In this document: in pieces, positions 35,437 to 48,049 of the stretch
Numbering within the stretch: position 1 is the first letter of the stretch
Layout of the letters: every line of letters begins with the position of its first letter
Source of the DNA: Straminergon stramineum
Taxonomy: Eukaryota; Streptophyta; Bryopsida; Hypnales; Calliergonaceae
NCBI GenBank assembly: GCA_963920665.1
Contig: OY987273.1
Location: forward strand, 7,380,501 to 7,444,500
Length of the DNA: 64,000 nucleotides
Direction of reading: 5' to 3'
Notes under the pieces: model-generated
What the model was told of the DNA's origin: nothing
Database searches by the model: none
The model's input: only the letters and a program-made list of their open reading frames with translations
Position numbers and translations under genes: made by a program

Positions 35437-35739
35437 TCATGGAATGAGGTGACCAAGCCAATTGGTCTTGCAACTGAGATTGGAGTCCCTCGAAGCATCT
35501 GTAGGACAATAAGCAGTACTCTTAATGTCTTCAACCATTAACAAGTCTTCTACATTGTCATCCTCGTCTTCGAAGTCACTTGATCCATTGACAACCGCAT
35601 GAGTAGGAGTCTTCGGCTCAGAATGCTCTCCAACATCTTGACCCATGACTAGTGTGCTTGGCTCCACCAAGCTTGAAGGTAAACCACTCAATCCATTGAA
35701 TCCCTTAATTCCAAAACAATGAAAACTAAGATCAATCAT
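35437..35739 (-). CDS. Hypothetical acidic protein fragment
   Basis: A 100-codon open frame on the minus strand with an acidic stretch (SSDFEDEDDNVEDLLMVEDI). No motif or neighbour supports a function. A second frame at 35327-35509 overlaps its end and cannot also be real. It could equally be the antisense of a decayed transposon exon. Confidence 0.2.
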   Translation of the reverse strand: MIDLSFHCFGIKGFNGLSGLPSSLVEPSTLVMGQDVGEHSEPKTPTHAVVNGSSDFEDEDDNVEDLLMVEDIKSTAYCPTDASRDSNLSCKTNWLGHLIP

Positions 35740-35989
35740 AAACCAAAAGCAATATTAGTACATGAGGGAGCACCTTAAACCCATCTACAATGCACTTGAT
35801 CAAGCTCACAAATCAAAAAACAAAAACAAGTGGAAGAATACCTACAATAGATGATATCAAAATACATCATGCAAATACGGAGAGAAAGTTGGAGTATAAA
35901 GACTATTTATTGTAACTCCACCTCCATTGAAACCTGGACTCCCCAAAAGTCGTTTCCATTATGGATTCAAAGAATTCTTCGGTTGCCAT

Positions 35990-36730
35990 TGCTTAGGGGT
36001 TGAACAAGCATCCCCAAGAATTCTTTGGTTTTCATTTCATAAAGGTTGAGTTGGCATCTCCAAGGGGCCAATCGGATCCGACTAATCCCTAGAGGGTGCT
36101 AGTTCAACCCCTAAGAAATAGACCCCTTTTTTAATTTCACTTTCTCAAGGTTCTTTGAGTGACACTCAAACTAAAATTGTAGACCATCACAAGCACTCAA
36201 GCAAAACACACCTCTAGCGCTCAACACATCCAATCTTATCCAATCGGAAGAAAAAAAATGGAGAGCAATATGGGTCATGGGGTGGCGCGCCACAACGCCA
36301 CACATAATGACTAATTCCCTTTGTGATGACTGAATGGAATTAGGTCCCATTTTTTGGAGGTGGGGTGGCACCCCCAAGGGACCAATTGTATTTGATTGAC
36401 TTCTCGAGGGGTGCTAACTCTACCCCAAGAAATGGACCCTTTTTTTGTTTCATTTTGTTAAGGTTTTATAAGTGACACTCAAACTGAAATTGAAGACCAG
36501 TATACGTACTCAAGCAAGGCAAAACCCCAAAGCTCAATACTTGACTAGCTCTGATCCAATTGAAGGACAAAAAAAATGCACAACAATGTAGGTCGCGTGG
36601 TGGTGCCCCACGACGCCACCACACAATGATTGGCTCCTTTTGCAACACTAAATAGAATGGGGTCCCATTTTTTGAGGGTGGACCTGGTACCCTTGAGGGA
36701 CTAGTATGATTCGACTAACCCTTGGAGGAT
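35990..36730. repeat. ~325-bp satellite, two monomers
   Basis: Monomers share AAGGTTnTnTGAGTGACACTC, then AAGACCATCACAnnCACTC, CAAGCAAGGCA, TCTGATCCAAT, GGTCnCGnGGTGG and GAATGGGGTCCCA. The AAGGTT phase points are near 36148 and 36463, 315 bp apart. Confidence 0.8.
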
Positions 36731-37328
36731 ATATAAGCCTTTAAGTTGGCACTTGGAACTCAGGGTGGGTTTTTTTGGTTTTGTTAGGTTTTTAACGTAT
36801 TTATGTGAAAAAAGACATAAAAAGAGTGTTTGAGTGGTATTTTGTAGAGGTCCCTATCAATAGAGTGAGGGGTTATCCTAGAAGTACACAGTATCTAAAA
36901 TACTCAAATTCCCTATTTCTAGTGCCTAGTTGAGAGTTTGAAAGGTCATCTAAGTGATTCAGAGAGAACTAAAAGTTAGAGTGTTAGCTAGTCCTAGTGT
37001 TTTGTCCATGCTAAAGTAGTTTTGCAAATGTATGTGGCAAACTAGCAAAGTCTATTTTAGGTCTACAAAGTCTAGTATAGGTCACCATCTTATTCGTGAA
37101 GAATTTGGATTGGTAAATTTTTATTTGCAAGTAATTTATAGAAGAATGAACCAGAATGCAAATAAGGTGAAGGAAGAGCGACCAAAGTTTGAAGAAAGTT
37201 GCTTTTACTTTAAAGGCATGCTAGGATTCAACATTGTAGCTGGTTGTCTCAAGATTTCCCGATACAAGAATGATTTCCCCCTTAGGTGGAAATTAAAAAC
37301 ACATTGCTAATTTTAACTTCCCTATGAA
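36731..37328. other. No gene supported
   Basis: LTR-like or leader-like text without a partner. A 92-codon open frame (37032-37310, plus strand) is present but has no recognisable motif. The final 8 bp are the target duplication of the hAT-like element that follows. Confidence 0.35.
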
Positions 37329-37769
37329 CAAGGTTGTCTTGAATATACATCTACAGCCAAATTGTGTTCGAAAATCGGATGTCCGATTTGAGCAGACGTT
37401 ATGGACGTTATCAAACAAGGCCTACTGGTTGTCCGAAAAGCGGGCCAGCGAACATTTTGGACATTATCGGACAAGGCCTAGTAGCTGTCCGACAAATGGG
37501 CCAGCGGTTGGATGGGCCATCAGACAAGTGGACAAATGGGTCAAACCTATGGATTGCCCGTCCGATGAGCGATCAGACATGTGGGCAGACAAGGTAGACG
37601 AACCGTCCAATAAGCAATTGAACACGCGGTTCGATAGGGCGAACAAGTCATCCGACAAGCAATCAGACATGTGGATGGATAGCCCGTCCAACAAGCGATT
37701 GGACACATGGACGGACGGACCGTCTCACGAGTGGGCGGACAACTAGGTGGGTGGATGACTTGAGTCATC

Positions 37770-37898
37770 ATTTGCGACTTCATTTTTTGGAATTTTGGGG
37801 CGTGTAATATACCGTTGGAAAGGTCTTCAGAATACCTTTCTAATGGTATATTACACACCTCCAAAGTCCCAAAACTCGAATCACAAATAACAAATGAA
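37770..37898. repeat. Hairpin module 1
   Basis: Palindrome centred near 37828: GGGGCGTGTAATATACC...GGTATATTACACACC, with GGAAAGGT/ACCTTTC at the tip. Confidence 0.8.
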
Positions 37899-37984
37899 GC
37901 TCACGATTTTAGGAAATCAGCGTCCGCCTTGCTGTCTGCCCAACCATCTGCCAACCGTTAGCTAGTCTATCAATTTGCTTCTTG

Positions 37985-38290
37985 TTGAAAATCTTGGATT
38001 TTTAAAAGTAAAGATCCATTTTCAAAAACTACTATTCAATACTATAAGCACCCAATGTAACATTAATGACTAAAAGGATAATTCAAGGTATTCTCTTACA
38101 CTATCAAACCACCATTTTTAGAGCAAAATCCTAAACCCTGAACTCTATACTTTGAACCTTACACCAATTACTATAAATATTGATGCATTATTTAGATTAT
38201 ATTTGACCTTGCATCTTTTTCGCATGTGATTATGAAAATGGACTACAAAAGTAAACCTCATGGGCCTATTTATTTATATTATGAATGCTC
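37985..38290 (+). repeat. Left internal arm of element I
   Basis: Pairs in inverse orientation with 38785-39095 over ~300 bp; examples are AAAATGGACTACAAAAGTA and AAGGATAATTCAAGGTATTC on both. It contains a degenerate AAACCCTGAACTC stretch at the place where the right arm has telomere units. Confidence 0.8.
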
Positions 38291-38784
38291 TTTTAATTTT
38301 TATGATGTGCGACATCAAATATTATGTGGCACTATACAAATGTGAAATATTTAATGATATTCTGAGGTAATTATTTCAGTTTTGTTGTAAGATGCATTGA
38401 TAGTTGAAAACACCAAGATATGGATAGTATTAGCAATTGTAATATTATATTATTTTATTAGAAAATGTTATTAAAAACATTTTAAGCACATTATTTTAAA
38501 TTCATGTAATTTTATATAACTAAAGTTCAACATGTATTATTGTCAGTACACCTAATAGTGACATCTAAAAATAAATAAAATGTTATATTTGAGAATCTTA
38601 TATAATGTCACCCTGTCAAATAGGTACCTTCAAAATATATGGTTTTATTTTACTAGATTACACTTTATTATATTAAAGTTAGCAAGCAACTACATAATTT
38701 TTAATTGAATACCTCACATTTGTATAATGGTACATAATACTTAATGCAACACACCATAAAAATTAGAAACATTAGTAATATAAA

Positions 38785-39095
38785 TAAATAAGTCCATGAG
38801 GTCTACTTTTGTAGTCCATTTTCATAATCAAATGCAATAAAGATGAAAGGTCAAATATAATCTACACAATGCACCAATGTTTATAATAATTATTGTAAGG
38901 TTCACAGTATAGGGTTTAGGGTTTAGGGTTTAGAATTTAGCTTTTAAAATGGCGATTTGAATGAATAGGAGAATACCTTGAATTATCCTTTCACTCATTA
39001 ATGTTATATGGGATGCTTGTAGTACTAAATATTGGTCTTTTGAAGTAAATCTATATTTTTTGGAATCCAATATTTTGCAAACAAGGTGGCTTGGT
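38785..39095 (-). repeat. Right internal arm of element I
   Basis: Inverse partner of 37985-38290; includes three TTTAGGG units at 38911-38933. Confidence 0.8.
38911..38933 (+). repeat. Interstitial telomere-type repeat
   Basis: AGGGTTTAGGGTTTAGGGTT, three units, inside the right arm of element I. Confidence 0.85.
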
Positions 39096-39140
39096 GGATA
39101 GCCAACGTGTTGGGTGGACACACACATAGCCAAATTCTAT

Positions 39141-39266
39141 TGCCATTTGGGATTGGATTTTTTTTAATTTGGGTGCATATAACATACTATTAGAAAGGTA
39201 TTCGGAATACCTTTCAAACGGTGTATTACTTACCTTGAAATTCCAAAAACTCCAATCGCAAATGGT
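39141..39266. repeat. Hairpin module 2
   Basis: Same palindromic plan as module 1: GAAAGGTATTC/GAATACCTTTC tip; outer arms GGGATTGGA and TCCAATCGC. Confidence 0.75.
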
Positions 39267-39360
39267 GATAGAAGCTTGGTGTCCGCCCGTCTATCCATCC
39301 GCCCATTGGACAACTTGGTGGATAGCCAACCTATTGGATGGACGAGCAGACAACGAACTT

Positions 39361-39490
39361 CAATTGCTATTAGCGATTGGAGTTTTTTGAGTTTGGGGGC
39401 GTGTAATATACCATTAGAAAGGTATTCCAAAGACCTTTCCAATGGTATATTACATGCCCCAAAATTCCGAAAACTCCAATTGCGAATGGC
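39361..39490. repeat. Hairpin module 3
   Basis: GCGATTGGAGTTTTTTGAG and, inverted at the right side, CGCAATTGGAGTTTTCGGAA; tip GAAAGGTATTCCAAAGACCT. Confidence 0.8.
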
Positions 39491-39619
39491 GACTAAAGTT
39501 GGATATCCACCCGTTCACCAAACAAGTCAGCCGTTCACCAGGCCACCAAGCGGACAACCCATTAGCTAGCTTGGCAGATGGCCAATCTATTGGGCAAATG
39601 GGTGGATAGCCAACTTCAA

Positions 39620-39756
39620 TCACCATTAGCAATTGGAGTTTTTTTTATTTTTTGGGGTGTGTGTAGTAATATACCATTGGAAAGGTATTTGGAAGACCTT
39701 TCGAACAATATATTACACGCCCCGAATTTCCAAAAATTGCAATCACAAAATGATGA
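39620..39756. repeat. Hairpin module 4
   Basis: AGCAATTGGAGTTTTTT left arm, CCAAAAATTGCAATCA right arm, tip CCATTGGAAAGGTATTTGG. Confidence 0.75.
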
Positions 39757-40006
39757 TTGAAGCTTGGTGTCCGCCTAGCCGTCGGACCATTGGATGGCCT
39801 GTCCGCCTTGTCCGACTGACCGTTCGACGGCATGGTCGCCCATCCACCTTGTCTGCTCGCATGGTTGCCTACCCGTCTGCCTTGTTTGCTCATCTAGTGG
39901 TTGGGGTGAGACTCTAGATTCTCTACATCCCCGGATGTTCACAAAGTAGCGGACGTGGATGTTGGACATCCGAGCGTCCAGACGTTTGTGCAACCTTGCT
40001 TATGAA

Positions 40007-42300
40007 TAGTGCAAAATACCATATAATGTTGTACTTTAATTTTGGGAGTGTTTTAGAAGCTAGCCAAAATTTTTTGGAAAAATATGAAATATTTACAATG
40101 ACTCCAGAGGAAGTCAACCGCTTTTAAACATAGTCGTAAATTCCTAAAAATTACCCATGTTGTAGTAAAATCCCAGTAAAAATGAGTATAAAGTTTTGTG
40201 TGCTAATTAAAGGCCTCACAAAGTTTGAAGACATTCTGATATTCCCAAGTATCAAAATCAGCAACGACATGGAATTTTTAAAGAATTTATAACTTGACAA
40301 GTGGTTGATTGACGTACCACGAGCTCAAGGTGTCCAATTGGAGCAAATGTAGGATCTTTCATTACTCTTATAAACATTCTAAGCAACCCTAGACAAACAA
40401 TTTCCTCAAAAGAGACAAATTCTAAAAGTTAGAGTTTTGACTTTCTTTGGAATTATCGTAAGTTGATTTTACACTTACAATTGGGCTAGGATGCAAGGGT
40501 AAAGGATCCTTGAGACTAATTGGGTTTTTCTAAATGCAATGGAGCAATTTATTTTTGATTTTGAATTGGTCCCTAAAAAATAGAGAGGGTGAGCTCTTAG
40601 TTTGACTTTTTAGTTGTAATTTTTGGTAATTCAAAGTTAATTTCGCAAATATCTTTAGAAAAATCAAAGATTGGATTTGATCAAAATCTCTTTTCTTGTA
40701 TAACAAGCAATCTTTGGTCTAAAGAAAGACAATTTAGAAATAACTTTGGATTAATTAGCAAAATATCTAAGTTAATTAGGGTTATTTTCAAAAGATCTTT
40801 GGGAAAAGATCTTGGATTTGATTTAGTCAAGATTTATTAGCTAAATTGAGAGAATTCTAGAGATTTCTTCCATTAAACAAAGATTATTTTGAAAATACTT
40901 TAGAGTAGTTTAGCAAATATCTAGAGATTGAAAGTAAATGTTTTCGGCCGACAACTTACCAAGGAAGGGCCTAGGACAAGTATAAAAGGTCCCCCCTCAA
41001 GGTTATTGGTACCCTTATTCTCATAACTAACTTTTGTTTTCATTTCTCTTGTGCTACCGACGTAGTCAGAGCACTAATTGGAATCGAGATTCAACCCAAT
41101 TTCAATCTATCTTTTCATTTTCACACTTAGAAGGATGAGGGGTCCCTTCAAAGAGATTTCTATTTGATTTTCTCTTAAGTTTTTAGAAGTTAAGCCTCCA
41201 TTTCCTTGTTTTTTGTGAGTTTCGGAAGGGATAAACCTCCAAACTCTAATTTGCTCTGAATTTTTAAAAAACTAACATATTGTGTATTCAAATAGCATTT
41301 GGTACTAATATGCTTAAAGCAACAAAGCTTGACTCTACCAAAAGTGTGTTCGACTAATTCTAACCCAAAATTCGTTATATAACGAAAATTGGGACTTAAT
41401 TGTTAAAATTCGATTTAAACACTATCATGTGTACCTCCTTTAGCAATTAATTCATGACCATTATTGAAATCTTAAAAAATTAGTCTTTAATGTTTGGTTA
41501 AACATTGTCATGTGTACCTCCTTTATAAAAATCTTAAACTTTCAAAATACTATTATTTGTCTATGAACATCGTGTATGCCTACGGTTGCACCTACACGGC
41601 GAAGCTTTGACTTATCAAAGTTAAAATTGTCTTGGAAAAAATTGGAATTGTCCTCGCACAACGAAGCTTTTCAAAATTGATACCTTTCCAAGGTGGTTCC
41701 AGGTATTTAAGTACTTAAAACCATTAAAGAAACCTTTTTCTTTGCATGTTTGAAAAATGGACTTGCATTTAGTAGTAATTTGGGTCAATTGATTTCATTA
41801 GAGAGAAGTAGCCAAATTTCTTTAGTTTGAATTCTTGAAAAAATCCTTAGTAGTAGTAGAAAAACCCAAAATTTAGATTAGTTTTCCTTTAAAATTACCC
41901 CGGAAGGAGCTTTCTAATTAGATTAGAACACTTAGTTTGCTTCTTTTAAGCTTATTCCAAAAATACCTCCAAAAGTAGATTTCTATAAGTTGGAAAAAAC
42001 CTAACCCAATAATAAGCATTTGAAAGAAATCTAGCTTGATCAGACCAACAAAAAAAAAAAATTTAATTATTTAGTTGATTAATAATTCTTAAATTATTTA
42101 ACCAAAGATTTTTCCAAGAGCATTCTACTACTTGCCGTTTTTCTTGTTCTAAATTGTTTAAAATATAAAGTTCTTTGTCAAGTAGATAAATTTAAAACAA
42201 GTTCCCAATTAAAATATGATGTTTTAGTTAATTTTTTATTTAAGATTTTTTTATTATCCGATTTTGTAACTAAATCTGAAAATTTCCTTTGTTTATTTAA
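40007..42300. other. AT-rich DNA with LTR-like text, no gene
   Basis: A TATA-like box TATAAAAGG at about 40981-40990 follows a long AT-rich stretch and is followed by CTTTTGTTTTCATTTC and ACACTTAGAAGG, resembling the U3/R part of a plant LTR. No second copy is in the window. AAACA(T/C)(T/A)(G/A)TCATGTGTACC occurs twice (about 41417 and 41502). No coding frame is supported. Confidence 0.35.
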
Positions 42301-44390
42301 ATTAATAAGCATTTGTTCTTTTGAAAGGACGATAAGATGACAGGATGACAAGATGACAAGATGACTAGTGGACAAATGGAGACGGATGCACGAGGGGTTC
42401 ATTCAACAGCATTGCGCCACGTGTTGGAGAGTCGTGAGAGGAAGTTGATGGGAAGTTGCAAGGAGTTTAGCCAACCGTGCCACGCCATGTATCACAACAA
42501 GTGGAAGAAAAGAAAACCAGGAGAGAGCAGCCAAGGCATGGAGTCCAGTATATCGAAACTCAATATTCAAGCAATCCAGTACATCAAGGTAAACAAACAA
42601 TCATTGAGGTAACAGAACCTTTGAATTACAAGACTTTGATTACAAAATCAAAACTTGGTTGGCCATTGTTTGCTAGTCCACCAATTTTGAGTTTTAAAAA
42701 AACTAGAACTTGTCTTTTCGCTCCTCATGCAACTTTTCCTCACTCATTAACCCGTAATTAAGTCCACTCACAACTTTTAACAAACTCTAAACCAAATGAG
42801 AAGGAATTAGGGAGAGCAAACTAAGAGAGAATAGAATACAAGAAGGAATTTCTACATGTGAGGAGATTTAGAATTAAAAATTCTTTTCAAAGAATCCTAC
42901 TATTGAATTTCCTTATTTTATTCTTTAATCCTTTGTTTGTTAGTTATTTAATAGATTCTAGAAGAAATTTCGGAACTTTGGATTGCAGTAGGGTTTTGTT
43001 TTATTAGGCCTAATAAGCCAAGAAGATAAAACAAAAGGTCAACTAATACTTCCAAAACAATTAGGGAATTTACATGATAATTAATAATTGGAAATTTCTA
43101 TTAGATTTTATTTGATTTAGTGGATTTTATTATTTGGGGGTAATAAAATAATTCCTCATTAAAGAGGAATTGTCTTAAATACAATCGAAATTAATAAAAT
43201 CCCATACTATAAGTAGAAAAAACAAATTTAAAACAAAAATACAACAACAAACAAGGATTAATTTCAAATTGTGTTGTGGATTAGCAAAGATGGATGAAGA
43301 GGAAGCAGGTTACTATGAGACAATTCATCTCGTAGTCCTCAAGGACAGTACAATAGATTCATTCAAGGGCAAAGTACATTAAATTTCTCATCTTTTGCTT
43401 TTCAAGTTGATTCAAAAATTTGCTTGATAGAATAAAAATTAGAAAAACTTAAAAGAAAATTAGAAAATTCACCTTAAAAAATTTCAAATTAGATTTTGAT
43501 TGAGAAAATGATCAAAAATTTAACTATTTACAATTAGATGAACTTTATTTGAATTTTGGATGAAAAATTGATATTTTCATCCAAAAGAATCAAACAAGAA
43601 ATCTTAGAATCTCAAGAGGATTTAAGAAATTTTGTATTAATAAATTACAGCAATTGTTCTCTTAGATTAAGAGTAATTAATGAATGAAGTTTAATTCATT
43701 AAACTTTTACACAAATTTCATCCATTAATAATTTTTTCATTAGGAATCTAGTGTTTAAGTGTTTGACCTTGTTGAAAAGGTAATTTCTGAATTTTGATCT
43801 TAAAAAATATTAACAACTCTAAAAATAATAATTTTAGAATAAAAATTCTGATTTAAGTTACATTAGAAGATAATTAAAAAGAATCTTTAAAGAAACTCTA
43901 AGGAATCTTTTAAGTTGGAAATCAATTAGGAAATTTTTTAAGGATTCTAGAATCTATTTTCATTTAAAAAATACTTTAATTTTAAGTGAAAAAAGGTTGG
44001 ATGAAGTTTGGTTCTAATTTGGATGAAGTTCTTTGATTATTGATCAAATTAGGTTTAGTTTTAGAATCAGCTAATTTACATAATTAACAACTCAACCCTA
44101 AAATTTAGATTTATTTTGATTAGTTTTACTATTTTTAATTGGTGGATGAAGATTGTGAGGTAGTTTAGGGGTCAATATTCATCCATTCATTTCTTTCACT
44201 AGGAAAGTCAGAATTGAACTTGCTTATTCATTTTGGAAAGTAAAATTTACATTCTACAAGTTAGGTTAGATTGATTATAATTTGAATTCCTCTTTTCATT
44301 AGAGATTTGACTTAGTTAACCATAGTTCAATAGTTTTAGGATTTACGTGATTTGACTTCAATGAGGATATATAAACAAAGTGTCTGTTGC
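42301..44390. other. AT-rich DNA, one short candidate exon only
   Basis: A short GATGACAA repeat run (42329-42365) is followed by AT-rich sequence. Apart from the candidate at 43290 nothing coding or repetitive stands out; the open frames at 42361-42761 have no motif. Confidence 0.35.
43290..43382 (+). CDS. Candidate 30-codon ORF or first exon
   Basis: MDEEEAGYYETIHLVVLKDS starts the frame, which then closes after ten more codons. It is preceded by a CTATAAG box (about 43209) and an A/C-rich leader with ACAACAACAAACAAGG, an arrangement seen in plant 5' leaders. It may be the first codons of a retroelement or gene whose continuation is lost. Weak support. Confidence 0.2.
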   Translation: MDEEEAGYYETIHLVVLKDSTIDSFKGKVH

Positions 44391-44513
44391 TTGGAAGGCA
44401 CAAATTGAACTTAGATTGAAAATACCCTCAGATAATTGATTAAACAAGCTACTAGAACCCATGTGCATGTTTTAACTAAGACGTTGGAGTTTGAAACACT
44501 CACAAGGGGCCAA
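44391..44513 (+). repeat. Inverted duplicate of 53443-53561
   Basis: GGCACAAATTGAACTTAGAT through GAAACACTCACAAG matches the minus strand of 53443-53561. It abuts the satellite array at 44515. Confidence 0.8.
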
Positions 44514-44514
44514 C

Positions 44515-45533
44515 TCCACATCCCCCAATATCAACCCTTTTTTTTAGTTTCGTTTTCTCAAGGTTTTCCAAGTGAGACTCAAATTGAAACTGAAGACCAT
44601 TACTAGGTCTCAAGTAAGGCACACACCTAGTGCTCAACACCTAGTTGGCTCTAAACCAATTAAAGGACAAAAGAAATGGGGAGCAATATGGGTCATGGGA
44701 TGGTGTGCTGCAATGCTACACGCAATGATTGGTTCCTTTCGTGTTGACTGAATGGAATGGGGTTCTACTTTACGGAGGTGGAGTTGGCAGCCCCTAGGGG
44801 CTAGTTCCATTCAATTGACCCTTGGAGGGTGGCAGATTCCCCCCCTAAAAACATGGTCCCCTTTCTTTTGAGTTTCATTCTATTAAGGTTTTATGAGTGA
44901 CTCAAATAGAAAGTGAAGACCATCACATGCACTCAAGCAAGGCATACCCCCTACACTCAACACTTGGTCGGCTTTGATCTAATCGGAAGACAAAAAAAAT
45001 GGGGTGTATTGTGGGTTGCGAGGTGGCACGATGCAATGCTATGCCCAACAATTGGTTCCCTTCATTTTAAGTGAATGGATTGGGGTCCTACTTTTGGGGG
45101 GTGGATCTGGCAACCCTAAGGGGCTTGTCAGATCCAACTGATCTCTAGGTGGACACAAAGCAGAGATTCGACATGAAAGTTGTTTCAATTTGATAAATTT
45201 CTATTGAATCGAGAGTCAAAAAAAGACATAGGATATTTCACTTACCTAGCAAAGAACACTCTATGGGGGCAAACCATGTATAATTTCTTGGGGGTGCTAG
45301 CTCTACACCCAAAAAATGGGTTGCTTTTTTTTTATTTTTATTTTTTGAAGGTTTTCTGAGTGACACTCAAAGTCAAACTAATGACCATTACATGCACTCA
45401 AGCAAGGCAAAACCCCAATGCTTAGTACTTGATTAGCTTTGATCCAATCGGAGGTTAAATGAATTGGGGAGCAATGTGGGTCGTAGGGTGGAGCGCCGCG
45501 ATGTTGTCATATACGCCGCAACATCACCACATG
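44515..45533. repeat. ~325-bp satellite, left part of the array
   Basis: Three monomers, with phase points AAGGTT near 44563, 44886 and 45349; a ~110-bp unrelated stretch lies in the third (45155-45270). The array is interrupted at 45533 by hAT-like element II and resumes at 49181. Confidence 0.8.
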
Positions 45534-45730
45534 CTAAGGTTGTCAAAAGTCAATGTCCTAGGCAAAAACGTGTGAAAAAAACAAACATTCAGACGTCGAG
45601 ACTCGACAAACACTGTGACTTCAATGGGTAAAAATATCCATTTAAAAATTATCATAAGTAAATGTAGACGGGCAGAAGAACAGTCGAGTGGACGGGCACT
45701 TGAGTGAACACCCACTATGACCTAGCAATC

Positions 45731-45876
45731 AACTTCATTTGCTATTTCCAACTTCTTTATTTAGAATCTTGGGGCATATAATATATTGTTGAAAAGGTCT
45801 TCCATATACCTTTCCAATGGTATATCACACTCCCCCAAACTCCAAAAACTCCAATCGGAAATCACAAAAAAAGTTC
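45731..45876. repeat. Hairpin module 5
   Basis: TTGGGGCATATAATATATTG left arm, CCAATGGTATATCACACTCC right arm, with outer AACTTC/GAAGTT-type ends. Confidence 0.75.
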
Positions 45877-46007
45877 AATGATTCAAAAAAGTGAGCACCC
45901 ACCTTGCTGTTTGTTTGTTCACCATTGCCATCCGCCCTCCCGTCTACTTGGCAGACGGGCGGACGGGCGGACAGCAAGGTAGACAGTCACTATGTACTCA
46001 CAGCTAG

Positions 46008-46151
46008 TTTCACTTGCAATTTCCGATTGGAGTTTTTAGAGTTTTGGGGTGTGTAATATACCATTGGAAAGGTCTTCCAAATACCTTTCCAATGGTATAT
46101 CACATGCCTCCAAACTCCAAAAACTCCAATCAGTAATTGCAAAAGAAGTTT
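46008..46151. repeat. Hairpin module 6
   Basis: TTGCAATTTCCGATTGGAG left arm and, inverted right arm, TGCAATTACTGATTGGAG; tip GGAAAGGTCTTCCAAATACC. Confidence 0.8.
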
Positions 46152-46484
46152 AGTGATTAAAAAATGTGAGCATCCACCATTGCCATCCACCCTCCCATCC
46201 GCTTAGTCTGTTTGCCATTGTCGACCGTCTTGACCGTCCTCTCAATGCAACTACCTTAGCTGTCTGCCCAAGTCAACTACCCCAACCGTTCGAGCAAACA
46301 CAATGTGGTCCACCTCGCTATCTTTGCCACCCAACCTCCGTCTGTTGTCAATCCTACAACATTAAATTCTGAAAAGTGCAGATTCATTTCTAAAAAAAAC
46401 TCTTTAATGCAACAAGTATCTAATGCAATTTTAATATAAGAAAAGGTAATTTCTAATATTCCTCCACATTTAAACATGCTTTCC

Positions 46485-46510
46485 AAACCCTATACCCTAA
46501 ACCCTAAACT
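46485..46510 (-). repeat. Interstitial telomere-type repeat
   Basis: AACCCTATACCCTAAACCCT, two good units and one degenerate; it occupies the same place in element II as the 38.9-kb run does in element I. Confidence 0.75.
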
Positions 46511-48049
46511 CTACAAAAAAATTGAATTATAGAACCTTCAATTGTACATACTGAACTTATAACATCATATGAATTTTCAAAATTAGTGGTGTGGTGTATT
46601 AGTGTGTGGAATATGTTTTACCTTTGATTCCTTTGAAGTTTGAAATGCAATCATAACAATGTAATGCATATGTAGACCTTACTAACTTTGTCATTTAGGT
46701 TTCAATTGTTCTTAAGATTTACTTTATTATAGGCCACTACACAAATGTAGAACATTCGATTATAACTCAGAGTGTTTCTTCAATTTCTATTGTAGAATGC
46801 ATTGATAGTGTAGAACACCAACATAAATATCCTAAATGAAATTATATTGTCTCATTATTCTATTATGCCATTTTTAGGACAATGCTCAAAATGATTTAAG
46901 CACTTTAATGTAATTTGATGTGATATGATGTGGACAAGATTAAATTAAACATTTATACAGTAAAAAGGATATTGAGGTTCTTATCATATATGCTTATACC
47001 TATGTATACTTGCGTGCACACTAAATTGTAAACCATCAATAAATTTATTACAACTCAACAATATTAGAGCTTAGATAGTATAGAATGGAAGTGACCTTCA
47101 AATAAGATGAGCCTTCAAGTACAACAATCGGGATAAGTAGGTCATACTCCAATGATTACAAGTATGTTTCATCTTAAGACTTTTTGCAAATGATTTTATA
47201 AGAAGTTGTGTAATATCATATCTTACAGATTATAAATTTACAATATTGATAGAATTGCTTATGTAGTTGTATAGGCCTAGGATTTTTGAAAATCTTGAAT
47301 TCCTAAAGTTCTAAGGCTTTTTTTTCGCATTAAATATCACTCAAAATTACCATTTCTATTGCAAAGAGCAAAAAACTTTAAAAATTCATTTTTGGGCATA
47401 TCTAACCATAGTGATTTGTATTAGACTAGTATAAAAATGTGTGGTAATAACCTTGACATCTTGAAAACTTTGAATGCATACATTGCATGGTATTTGCATT
47501 TAAAGTAAGCAAAAAAATATTTTCTTCCATCTTGCTATACTAGATTCTTGGGCTTCTAATTTTCTTCACTTTAAATTTTGGCACTAATGATTTTAAAGTC
47601 ATAGTATCTTTTGTTGAAGAATCTACCTAATAAGCAAAGAATCTTGTACAAAAAATTCTAAAAATAAATCATTTAATTGAGATCACATATCACAAGAGTC
47701 CCCTTATAAGAGTGTTGGGCCTTTGGGACTTTAGGGATTAATTACTTTCCTTCAAAGGCATAGAAATCATTTAGAAATTGAAACCAATGAAATTGTTACA
47801 ATCTTGACATTGAATTTCTTTTGCTATTAGCCAAAAAGTATTGTTGATATGGCAAACTTGCAAAAAAGCATCAATGTAAAACCAAATTTCTTAACACACC
47901 CATTTGAACTCTTTGTTTGTAAATCAAATGAATTTCCAAACAAGAGGCTACTTGCTAATTTCATAGTTGTATCAATTTAGTACTTCATGATATAACATAT
48001 TAAAGATATAATTTCTATAACTTTCTTGATTCACCCTACAATGTATACT

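Larger units (their letters stand above)
37329..39998. mobile_element. Non-autonomous hAT-like fold-back element I, 2,670 bp
   Basis: Terminal inverted repeat CAAGGTTG at both ends (CAAGGTTGTC... and ...GTGCAACCTTG), flanked by an 8-bp target duplication with one mismatch (CCTATGAA 37321-37328, CTTATGAA 39999-40006). Eight-base duplications and CA-starting short termini are typical of hAT elements. Subterminal zones are rich in GTCCG/CGGAC words; inside lie four hairpin modules and a pair of ~300-bp inverted arms. No hAT transposase frame is present; the open frames in the ends follow from the repetitive GTCCG text. Confidence 0.8.

Noticed and set aside
37324..37864. Open frames of up to 140 codons at the left end of element I
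   Set aside because: They overlap on both strands and three frames and follow the GTCCG/CGGAC subterminal repeats of the element, so they are not independent genes.
40981..41240. TATAAAAGG and downstream text as an LTR of a Ty3-type element
   Set aside because: No partner LTR, primer-binding site or pol sequence in the window, so kept only as a remark.
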